A stretch of DNA of 64,000 bases, taken from assembly GCF_025766255.1 (NCBI RefSeq), contig NW_026516789.1:58879-122878 (forward strand), read 5' to 3'. This document shows, piece after piece, positions 49,060 to 59,102 of the stretch. This DNA is from Zychaea mexicana. Lineage: Eukaryota; Mucoromycota; Mucoromycetes; Mucorales; Lichtheimiaceae. Position numbers and translations under genes: made by a program. The notes under the pieces were generated by a model. The model did no database searches, was not told the DNA's origin, and worked only from the letters and a program-made list of their open reading frames with translations. Each line of letters opens with the position of its first letter. Position 1 is the stretch's first letter.

Positions 49060-51840
49060 TTTGCAGCGTCAGTTCAGGGAAACCGTTCTGCAAAGTAATA
49101 ATAATGATAAGCGGAGCTGCCCTGTAATTGTGAAACATTTATGCGCTGCTGTGGAAATGACAGAAACAACGCCCAGACAATCCTGACAGTCGTTAGCGCC
49201 CACCAACAATATAACAGAGTTCAGAAGATGACTCCGGCAGCAGCGAAGTCCCATCTTACACCAAAAGCGGCAGAGTAAACCGAGCAGATGATTTGCTATC
49301 ATTGTCATCGGATGAAGAAATGGACGATGGATCGCTTCTGCGGTCTCAGTAATACGATGTTTGCTCAACCTTCGCTGCAGCAGTAATGGTTCATATTATA
49401 TTGATGCTCCAATGGAAATGATGCTTCACTCTATCATGCAAATCTTTCCATAGTCGGCAGAATCTCCGTCAACCAGAATAATGATTATGACGAAGCGTTA
49501 CCGACAGGCAAGCCTCAGTGGACATGGCCATATCTTGTCCTCGTGCACCAGTGATATCGTTGAAAATGTCGCGAAAACGCCAATTGGGACGATATCGCGA
49601 GAGTTCAGTCCAACGCTGTGAGATTGATAAGAGCGGATCATCCAATTTTGGGTAAGCCATCGCCTGCCTATTTAGCAAGAGTCGTAAACGTGTTCTGTTT
49701 CTTAGAGGGAAATTTATATACAGATTATAACCAAAAAGCAAGCTTATAGACCGCGGCCTTGTCATCGGTCTTAACGAATTATATATCTCAGTCTCGCTAA
49801 ATGGTCGTCTACACACTCCCATGGCTTTTCACTCCACGTAGCCATCGACACCTGTGCTTGTCTCGAGAGCTGTAAGTAATTTGTGATCCCATGTGTATCT
49901 CAAGCGCACAAACATATACGCTGCAATACATTCAAAGCACACAATATTAATAACAACAACTCACTGCAAACTATACATCATACAGCACATTATATATATA
50001 TATATATGTAACTTGGTACAAAATAGCCACTACTTCACTTGATAAGAGATTGAGAAGTAATTGATCAATACCACGTCTCACGTATGCCAACTCATCTTGG
50101 TGTTTCACGGATTGACTAGGCTAAGGAAGAAGTTGTCATCATATGGGTCACGCAATTCACATAAGCTACTATCCGAGGCATTGAGCCGGATGTACCCTTT
50201 ACTCATGCACCCCATATTACTCCATATACCACTACCAAATATCAAAACAAGAAGGCAAGGCTGGCATCAAATCCGGATCTGGTTCTCCTTTCTTTGGTGC
50301 CATGACTAGAGAACTAAAGCAAGAGTCCTTGGAAAAATGACGTAGTGGTGCTTGCCGCGTTCTCTGTGGTACTAGTGCCTGTGGCCTCGGCGTTGATTAT
50401 GGTCAAGTACGTCTGGTTATCCACGCACAGTTTTCTCGAAGCAACCTCGACTACATACAGGAAACTGGACGGGCTGCAAGGGATGGCAAGCCAGCAGAAT
50501 GTCTACTCGTCAGTACACTGTACAATCCAGCAAAGTTTTTCACAAATCTGAACAAGGCAATACAAGCCGAGCAAAATCCAAGCATTCGAGATTACCTCGA
50601 AAAAAGGAAATCTTTTTGCAAACTTGTCACTCATCGTGGCTGCTTACGACAAAAGATATATATCATGATCGACAATGAAACAAAAACTTGTAGTGAATAT
50701 GGTAGCAACGTCCAGCTCTGTTACTACTGTCAAGCACAGGTGGAGGTATGTTTTATTATCCTTTATGTTTATTTTGACATTATCATATTGTACTATCCAT
50801 TTGTTGTTGTCTGTAGGATTGAGGGTTTCGGTTAAAGCGTCAAAGTACGGATCATAGCATAAAATGCATATGTCAGCTCTGCAACTTCCTAGCAATAGCA
50901 TGGTACAAGGCACACAACATACCAATTTGCAGAACCTGGCGCCATCCACCATACAGCAGGTATAAACATCTTTGTCAATTGTTACTGTTCCGCTTTCATA
51001 TGTATTAACTGTTTCAAACATCCGTAGACACCGCATGCGCCAACAAGTCCGTCAATAATGTCTGTGGGCACAAGCGCTGCAAGTTGTGTGCATAGCGTAC
51101 AAGCAGCATTCATGGCGTTGATCCCAAATCTCGACCAGATCATGTCACAGGGAGGTGCACCGCAATCGCTGCATATGAGCGCCAACCACAGCCTTGGCGG
51201 AAAAAGACCAATGGTAAGAATAAAGCTAGACCGTTGACATGGCCGTCGCATATAATAGATAACATCGTTAACCTTGTATATATAGTTCTCCCAAGTTCCC
51301 ATCATGATTACTTCTGCCCAACCAAACCCAAGCTCTGCTGTATCTGTGCGCCATGAAATCGCACATTCCCTTGACAACACAGCCTCCCGTCAGTAACCAC
51401 CCAGGCACGCGCATACACGAATGACAAGGAGGATCTCAAGGACCTTTTGAATATCTTTAGCACATATTGCATGAATGACTTGGTTTTGGCTAAACAGGCG
51501 CTGGAAAAATCAAACGGCCACAGATGTTGCTCAGGTTCTTTGTCTCGCGTGCCTCAGCACAGAACACAGTATAGCAGACTGCCCTGTCAAAGCCGTGCGA
51601 AACCTGTCTAATGGTGCAAGTTATTTCTGCTGGCTACCCTAGTATGATAACGTTCTGCACCCGACTAGAGCATGTCCCAACGGCACAAAGGACCAGATAA
51701 AACCATTCTGCTGGGCAATGTACAGGTACCGATGCAAGGATCTCCAGGCAGGGTACGGAATCCAGTTTCAAGGCGAAATGCATTTCGTAAAGTGGCTGCA
51801 GGCGCCCCCAACCAGTGCGCGGAAAACTTCACGCTGCTGA
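49060..51840 (+). pseudogene. Decayed RecQ-type helicase, telomere-linked-helicase-like
   Basis: Plus strand. The best block (about 50290-50750) reads 'MTRELKQESLEK', a TGA at 50338-50340 where a Trp is expected, then 'RSGACRVLCGTSACGLGVDY', 'VRLVIHAQFSRSNLDYIQ' and 'ETGRAARDGKPAECLLV': RecQ helicase motifs V and VI (D-Y-x-x-V-R-x-V-I-H and Q-E-x-G-R-A-x-R-D). A RecQ zinc-binding pattern follows ('CLRQKI', 'CSEYGSNVQLCYYC'). Downstream fragments (51420-51840) have Cys-Trp-rich blocks ('ASYFCWLP', stop, 'RACPNGTKDQIKPFCWAMYR', 'FQGEMHFVKWLQ') of the kind seen at the ends of fungal telomere-linked RecQ helicases. Upstream (about 49060-49800) are weaker fragments ('AVRLIRADHPILGKPSPAYL'). The ATP-binding half (Walker A, DEAH) was not found and several stops and frame changes occur, so it is a dead copy. 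Confidence 0.7.
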
Positions 51841-54800
51841 ACAATTGAACGGATGTCTATTTGACATTTGTCGGTCAATATAAAAAGTACTTGCCAAAAA
51901 AATAAACCTTTTTTAATGGGTCACTGTAACAAAAGTACCTTTGCCTACTCAGATATTAAAAGTATCTCTTGTATCACAGTCAGTATTAGCATAGCAGTGT
52001 CGTCGTCACCTTTATTTCAACAGCATTAAATCACTTCTCAACATCTGTTAGTGAAGATATTGTTTTCTGAGATTTCGAAGCAAATTTGTTCTTGCGACAA
52101 TGTCAATAGAGTGATTGACTTTACCGAATCGTTTGGAAAGGCGGAAAAGACACTGCTTAGAAAGTTTGAGTCGCGTCTCAAGCTTTTGATTGGAATTACA
52201 GCTCAGCAAAACAAATGATAACTAGAGCGGCAAGTACCATTATTGGCAATCACGTCCACTCAGGATCATGACCTTTAGTGTTATCTCTCAATTCAGGTAC
52301 AGATACATTAGCACTCAAAAAGTATAGAACATCCAACAAATAAACAATTCAAAATAAGCGGTGGTGGAGAAGAAGAAGATAGTCCCATATACATCCAAGC
52401 TCATCAATTGGAAACTCTAAACCCGAAACCTTAATAAACCCGGACCAGTACTTGCGCATTCGACTAACCTGCTCGCTCACTGGTGTTCGCTGCCCCGCCC
52501 CACAACCCGTTGCGAGCTACTCGCTTTTCTTTTCAACTTATTGGGTGACTTAATTCAACACGATGTCCTATATTTATCAGTAACGTAGCTGCTTAATATC
52601 ATGACAATGGAGTAAGATCTGTTGGATCGCTTGAACACCAGCATTTGCATCTGTGTCTTTATAAGCAAGAAGCCTGCATAACAGCGAAAATGCTGCTGTT
52701 TCCTTTTTTTCACAAATATCCAACTCCACAACTACAAGCTTCAACGAGGACGTATTGATGCTGATGTTCTCTTCAGTTTTCATGTTTAATTCTCTGGGCA
52801 ATCCAGCGTCTCTTACACAGAAAATACACAGGCCGGTCTTTTTATTCCATAGCGTTTCCTCGGAAAAGGATGATGCTGGTGATGTATGCGTGCGCATTTG
52901 TTTATGGGATGTTTGTATCGAGACACATCACTATAGCATCAGCAGAAATGAAGTCAATACCGATTATTTTTGTCTAAGCTTAGATAGTCTGCTGGATCTA
53001 AGCCTGAATCTGTGCAAAGATGATATGAGCAGGATGATGGATTGCTGTTTTTTTGGTCGTGAGACATGGATTCCAAAGCGGCTGTTCAGTGTAATGGGAT
53101 GATACATACATCTTTATACGGATGCACCAACGTCATAATCAAAAAATTAGCGCTGGATACCGTCTTTGTTTAATGGTGCTGTGTATCTCTTCTTTTCTTT
53201 ACCACGATAAAAAAAAAGTACCGACTGGCATGCAATATATTCATACGAGTTCCTCTGTACGTGCAATGGCGTTGCTAATATCAGAAAACGCCGGTTTTGA
53301 CACTGATTGGAATGACTACTAGGAATTGTGTAAAACTTGCGTTGTATAGTCGTTCGTTCGTCAAAGTTTTTATATGTGTTCGAGTGCTGTGGGTACGATT
53401 GCCGCCTTGGTTTTGTTACATTGGTATGATAAAAACGCGTGGCCGACACTCTGTATATATTATATCATTACAGGCGTGTTGATCTGCTCAGTGTCATCCA
53501 GAGAAATCGTTGTATGCAAACATTCGTGAGAAGCACACGGTGTCAGAGATATCAGTAGAATGGTATGCTGAGTTGTCAGAGGTGCTTGTACGATCGATGG
53601 CTGGGAGCGTTCGTGATATTCATTTTTGTTTGGTAAGAGGTTATTTAGAGCTGTGCTGTTCTTTTTCAGCAGCACAGTCACTCAAAGACAGCATGATCAT
53701 GGTTCACCGTCATATTCATATGTATACGCTGATAATCAAGCCAAGTTATAAAAAAGAGATCCTTCTGTTTTTATTTCTTTTACTAGTGCCCTCACACAAT
53801 CCGTCGTATCAGCAATCCGACAAAAGAACTGCCGTTCACAGCACATCTTCTAACCCGCTCAGACAGTAGCTTTTTCTTTTTAAAATTGATAGTCTTTATT
53901 TAAGAATTCCATCCTTCTAGTCCAACACTGTTGCCTTCAGCAAAGAAAGACCGGCACTCTGAATCCTCATCCACCATAGCCATCCACCACCAGCATGCCC
54001 ACCACAATCTAAACTAACTCTTGACCACTTACCTGGATCCTCACACGTAACAATGATACAAAGACGTCTTACGCTGTAGTATCTACATTATAAACCACAG
54101 CCTCAAATTAGATATGGCTCAAGCTGATCCAGCAATACACAACACCAAAAAGTAAAGTACCTTATCACACCAACAGCATCTTGATATGGCTACACGGTCA
54201 ACGGCCTTGCACCTGTTCATAAACAAACAGAATAATCTGCCCATCCAAATTCCTCTGCCACCGTCGCCAATACCCACAATGACCGCCGTCAACGATCGCG
54301 CGTTTACATGCACTCGTTCATCCTATTAATCATTCTTGCTTTTTAGAAAACGATCCACAAGTTCTAACCAGCTAATATAAAGGAAGATCTTAAATTAGAA
54401 AAACTTACCATGTGGATCATAACTTCGGCAAGCACGGAGCTCACAACGGAAACGCATGTGTCCGAACAAAAGCAAATTTCATCCATGGAGAGCAACAGCA
54501 ACCACACAGTCTCAGCCTTGATCTTAATTTAAAACGGGGATGAAGGCATACAGCTTGAGCATACACAGGAAGCTACGAGAAGAACAGGTCGTCCGTGAAG
54601 CGGCAGAGCAGCATCCATGCACAGCATCTTTGATACGCACGGGAAAACCATAGACAAGTCCGTCAGCAAAGGAGCCTTGGAAACAAAGACGCCAAGTAGA
54701 GCCACAATACGTCCGGCAGAGTTCAAGACACCCAAGGAAAAAAATTCGTCTGTACAATGAGTAGAATATCCAACACGTTCACGATCTTAGGTGGCAAGAG

Positions 54801-55749
54801 AATTGCGAGATGGAGCAAGATAAGGTATACAACAGCCAAAAAAACCAGAGTGAGCGCGAATATGTATTGCAGGTAACAGAGCAACATGGGGCCGCATGCT
54901 GATCATATACGAGAGCAGAATAGCGTCACTACAGATGGCAGCCAGCACGATTGACGGTAGTGACAGGAAAAAGCAACGTTCTGTTGACGGCAAGGACAGA
55001 GCAGCTGTAGCAAGTGAAGGTGGCAAAGACGTGTAATGTTCGACTGGCGTAAAGCGAGATGGAGCAAGCGTGAGCAGACGGTAATGAAGGACGTCGAAAG
55101 AGCAATAGTAAGCAGCAAAAGAACTTTAGTAAAAAAAGGCAAAGTAAAAAGTAAAGTGGGAAAAAGAGAGAAGAAAAGAAAAGCAAAACAACAGCAGTAC
55201 CCCTTGCTTCAGGTATTTATATTGTCCTGGTGCCCCGAGCCAGCAGAGCAATGGACCATCGGAAGAAGTGCTTTCCCTCATGCAGTGGTGGCCATGACAA
55301 CCGCGGCTTCACCCCTTTTCATGCTTTCTTTCCTTACTGCTTGTGCTACGCTCTTCCTTTTCCATTCCTCCTTTTCCTTTTCGCTACTTCTTGTTTACGC
55401 TTTCACGCCGTCACTCCACTCGGCTAGTTCTTTCTTTTTTACTTGTGCTACGTTCTTTCCTTTTCGTTTCTGCGGTTCCCTTTTCGTCACCGCGGTTTCC
55501 TTTTCGTCATTCATCCAAAACGGGTTTGTCATTGTCACTTTGCTTTACCCTGCTTAATAATGCCTGACATGGGTTTCTACGAAGGTCATTTAAAAGCATC
55601 GATCATGCACGTCCTCCGAAAAGACACAAGAGCAGTGCGCGCTATGAGCATTCGCAACGGATTATCTGTAGAAATGATAATCTGTAAAGTAACTGGTCCT
55701 GTCCTGTAAACTCCCAAACATTTTGAACATCAACAACGACAACAGCAAT
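51841..55749. other. Long gene-free region with scattered coding-like debris
   Basis: About 3.9 kb without an intact gene. Coding-like debris: plus strand about 52060-52215 ('VIDFTESFGKAEKTLLRKF'), minus strand 52897-52577 (107 codons, ordinary composition, no domain), plus strand 52755-53102, and minus strand 54735-54529 (hydrophobic). None could be joined into a gene. The long plus-strand frame at 55036-55557 is low-complexity (Phe/Ser/Leu from a TTC/TCC-rich tract) and is not called. Confidence 0.4.
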
Positions 55750-56700
55750 CCCATGTCTACGATTACGGTCACTTTCCCCGAAACCACCCTCTCCTCAAGT
55801 CGAAATGCTACTGCTGCCTCCCCTGTCGCAACTGCCGACCAAAAAAAAAGACGAAAGGTGCTTAGTGGCGCAATGACGAGGATCAGCTCTTGGTCCAAGC
55901 CTGCCTTCTCGTCGACAAGGATGAAAAAGTTGACATCAACCAAGATTTTAAAAACCTTTTGGCAACGCGTTTTTGAAGAGTTTGAAAAAGGCGGCAATGA
56001 CAAAAACCGCACCCCCGAAACTTGTCAAGGTCGTTGGAAATCATCAGCGCACAAATCGCGAGATATGCAGCGGCCCGGCCTTTATCGAGAGAGGGCCACC
56101 AAAAGTGACGAGACCGATGGTGACAGGGTAGTCCTTTGCACAAGAATATGCATATTACAGATTCGAGAAGTTCCTTTAAGTTCCTACAATAGAAACAGCG
56201 CATAATCGAGAGGTACAACGGCAAAGTTGAAGAACGGTATAGGCCGTTCAAGATGGCTCTTGCTAGCCTCTGCTGAAGGATGAGCAGAAATTTGAGTTTA
56301 TCAGCGACAAGGCCAACGAGGTCAGCGTGGATGGCGAGAAGGATGTGCGGCCCATTGGTAATAAGAAAGCCAAGGCTCTGAAGAGACGACACGCCGAAGA
56401 CGACGATCTCGAGAGCTGGCTGGTGAACAGGTGAAGCTCGCCCGTCTGGAGGTCGTCGAGGAAGGAAAGAGTAGGAGACTTTTGGAGAAATGCTGGAGGA
56501 GGCGCAAAAGGCGAATGAAGAGGCGCGATTGGCAAGAGAAGAAGCCATCATGAGCAAGGATTTGGACTCTCTTAGTCCTGCTCAAAGATGGTACTACGAG
56601 AAGAAGCAATAGGAGATCGTTGATCGAATGAAAAAAGAAGAGATGGAGAAGAATGTGGTGCAGGAAGGAGAGCTCGGAGACGGTTTGGAGGAAGAGAGAG
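55750..56700 (+). pseudogene. Relic of a SANT/Myb-like protein with NAM-associated C-terminus (transposon-type ORF)
   Basis: Plus strand, pieces in different frames. The SANT-like half 'WRNDEDQLLVQACLLVDKD' (about 55866-55925) and its continuation 'FWQRVFEEFEKGG' ... 'RTPETCQGRWK' (about 55957-56040) lie in different frames and together make the W...W...W helix-turn-helix pattern. Further on: 'IIERYNGKVEERYRPFKM' (about 56200), then in another frame 'VRPIGNKKAKALKRRHAED' (about 56345-56400), and finally 'IMSKDLDSLSPAQRWYYEKK' ending in TAG near 56609. P-x-G-x-K-x-A-K followed by a helical 'R.ARE..IM..DL..L...R.YYE..Q' is the layout of NAM-associated/PIF-ORF1-like proteins. At least three frame changes and one stop: dead. 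Confidence 0.6.
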
Positions 56701-57150
56701 ATCGTTAACGAGGTCGTCGAAAGAATTTGGTGCATGGATACCCTCCGATTCTTCATGTGGTATCAAATCAAAACCATCAAAACCATCAACGCCACATGTC
56801 TCCTCGCGAGTATTCAAATTCGCGGCATCAAGCTCGTCAGATAGTAGCCTTTCAGCTTCTTCTACAGTCTCTCTATTCTTCTTTTCCTCTTCTGTCTCTA
56901 CATCAAGCAATCCTTTGTGACCCCATCTTAATTTTTGATTTTTCCTTGTGAGACTAACTCCCAAGCATCTCTGGCCCATTGCATGGCAGTAAGCTGCTCT
57001 ACATCATAGAGTTTGCCGAGCTGGAACTTCCGATATTTTAATTCGCTTCAGGGCGTTGCATGGCCCTGCAGTATCTTTGCTGCAGTGGCTCCGTCCATCA
57101 ATAAGGCCAGGATATTAACGTTTGTTGTTGGGTTCAGTTTTATTGTTTCT
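56700..57150 (-). pseudogene. Relic of pogo/Tigger-like DDE transposase (C-terminal part)
   Basis: Minus strand. From about 57050 downward: 'KYRKFQLGKLYDVEQLTAMQ' then 'WARDAWELVSQGKIKN', a one-base frame change, then 'RWGHKGLLDVETEEEKKNRE' and an acidic helical tail. The order K-Y-R ... L-Y-D-V-x-Q-L-T-A-M-x-W-A ... W-x-x-V-S ... I-x-N-x-W-x-H-x-G-L-L is typical of the region after the third catalytic acid in pogo/CENP-B-like transposases of Mucorales. An upstream piece ('NVNILALLMDGATAAKIL', about 57130-57085) might be part of the DDE core. The 5' half is not visible. Confidence 0.6.
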
Positions 57151-57792
57151 GAACTTACCGATACTATTTTTTAAAATTGGCGACGTTACTGTCTTTGTTT
57201 GATTTATCGAACTTGTTTGTTTCTGCTGGGGTCATTCTTATTATAGATAATGCGAATGTTAATACCATTTGAAGCGGAATAGGGATAGCAATCGGAGCAC
57301 ATTAACGAACAATTGTTGTGATCTAGTTGACTGAGAGCAAACAGCGGAAGGCTGTCATTCATTCCTGCGCAATCTTGGAATATACGGCGGATTCGAATTT
57401 CATCAGTGCATCCGCATATCCGGATCGGGTGCGCATGGCCCTATTATCCGATCTGATGCGATACGTATAGAACGCTAGTGAAATCTTGAGGGAAATAACA
57501 GCAGTCATTAAAGCCGGAACAAAGAATGAGTGTTATCAGCCTTGTTGGATACAACAAGTAGACTGCCACGCTAGTTTAGAATAACCTTTTTCTTAACGCC
57601 AGTATAATGAGAAGATATGAGTCTTTTCGTTTGTGTGAAGGCGGAAGGAGGGATAAAAAAAGTAGGACAGGAGGAAAAAGTAAGCATGTCGTGCTGCGGA
57701 TACATGGAACCTGTCTGTGAGTCACATAAACCGACGTACATAACAAAGCGACTTGTGTACTAGCACGTTTTTTCCTGAAGCAAAAAAGTATA
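57151..57792. other. Unassigned spacer between two transposon relics
   Basis: About 640 nt, AT-rich, without recognisable coding blocks. It may be the missing N-terminal part of the minus-strand pogo-like relic, decayed past recognition. Confidence 0.3.
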
Positions 57793-57823
57793 CAGTGGTC
57801 CCCCAACATAGCAAATCGGCAAA
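57793..57823 (+). repeat. Left terminal inverted repeat of the pogo-like element
   Basis: CAGTGGTCCCCC plus about 18 nt; partner at 59072-59102 on the opposite strand. CAGT plus C5 ends are typical of pogo-like elements. Confidence 0.55.
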
Positions 57824-59071
57824 AGTGTTGAAGCAGTGGAAAAACAGTAGAAGCGAAATTGTTTTGGAAGGATGTATAAACACAAACAAGAGAATTTTCC
57901 AGAAAAGCACCGGAAAAGGAAAATGTTCAATATCTTTGCGGATTTTCTTGTGGTTTTAGAAAAAAATGAGGTTGGATAAGTTACTAAGATGAAAATGAAG
58001 TACAAGAAGAGCAGAGCAAAGTTGACTTAGGAAGTTTGGAAAGTTGAGTGGAGGCACTAAGTGAAAAGTATTTGGGGGGGGATGGCGGTATAGGCGGTGA
58101 TCAGGGCAAAGCGTGTATGGCAAACAAAAGAGATAGTGTTTATAGCGAGGGCTATGAAGAAAGGCAACGGGAGCTTTTATTTCGAGAGCGTGAATGTGTA
58201 TGATGAGGAGCTGACAGGGCGATAAGAGGATATGTAGCATGTAGCGGAAACAATATAGGAACGAGATATCAGGACGCCCGTTAATTTCCAACTTGAAATT
58301 CCCAAATGATGGATTGTGAAAGTTAACGGATGCTAGGACCCAATATCTGTGTACGGATATTCTTTATCAAGACGCATCTTAATGCTACATAGATTACCAA
58401 CGCTCAAGAAGTTGTCACTATATAGAAACCATAATCCACATTAGCCTAGTACCCAATACATTTTCTAGCTGGATTGACCTTGTTTCCACATACGTAATAT
58501 GTAAAATATACACCAAGAGAAGAGACAATTGGAGACCAAGAAGCATTTGATAAAACAGCGACTGCTTGCCGCTCAGTAGTATCACTGAAAATCAGAAAAA
58601 AAGTTGTATACAAAGATAGGTATATCTCTGTTCCTTATATCCTTTTGAGTATTCTATCATATAAAAGAACTTGAAGTCATAAGGAGAGGGGTGAATATTT
58701 GTCTTCTATTGAAATAATCTATAAATATAATGATAACTTGTTCATAAAGATCAAACTAACTTTTTGAATTCTTGACCTCCGATGGAGATGAAGAGATTAT
58801 ACCTAGTCTCCCTTCTAAACTACGAGAGTTACGCGGCAAGCTTCAAGAAAAACTGTTTGCTAGACAAAGCTCTTTAGATAGCTTTCTTTTTTGTTTTTTA
58901 TGATATTCGCCGAAGGTCAATCGAAATTAATAATGTGCAGTGCTTAATTTCTTTGAAGTATGGAGGAGCACTTTGTATTATAACCCGATCATCCCTGGAT
59001 GATACATTGAAAATGAAATAAACGGGGGTTTAAAATTTACCATGTTATTTTTTCCATTCCCAAAATTTTGT

Positions 59072-59102
59072 TAACGGATGTGCAATGAAAGGGGGTATAC
59101 TG
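59072..59102 (-). repeat. Right terminal inverted repeat of the pogo-like element
   Basis: Read on the minus strand it begins CAGTATACCCCC and continues TTTCATTGCACATCCG; similar to the left end with one 1-nt gap. Confidence 0.55.

Larger units (their letters stand above)
57793..59102 (+). mobile_element. Internally deleted pogo/Tigger-like transposon (about 1.3 kb)
   Basis: The left end starts CAGTGGTCCCCC (57793) and the right end, read inversely from 59102, starts CAGTATACCCCC. After a short mismatch both continue with a shared CAT-x-GCA-x-ATC-x-G pattern, about 19 of 28 positions matching. Both ends are flanked by TA (57791-57792, 59103-59104), the target duplicated by Tc1/mariner/pogo elements. 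Inside, near the right end (about 58776-58880, plus strand), a fragment reads 'SDGDEEIIPSLPSKLRELRG' and then 'LFARQSSLDSFL', which resembles the C-terminal tail of pogo/Tigger transposases. The catalytic core is absent. The element is thus likely a deletion derivative in plus orientation. Confidence 0.55.

Noticed and set aside
54929..55186. Minus-strand hydrophobic ORF that looks multipass
   Set aside because: It is the complement of an A/G-rich tract encoding Lys/Arg in the other direction; composition artefact.
55036..55557. 173-codon plus-strand ORF rich in Phe, Ser and Leu
   Set aside because: It is low-complexity, made of TTC/TCC-rich sequence, with no promoter or domain; neighbouring frames are equally open.
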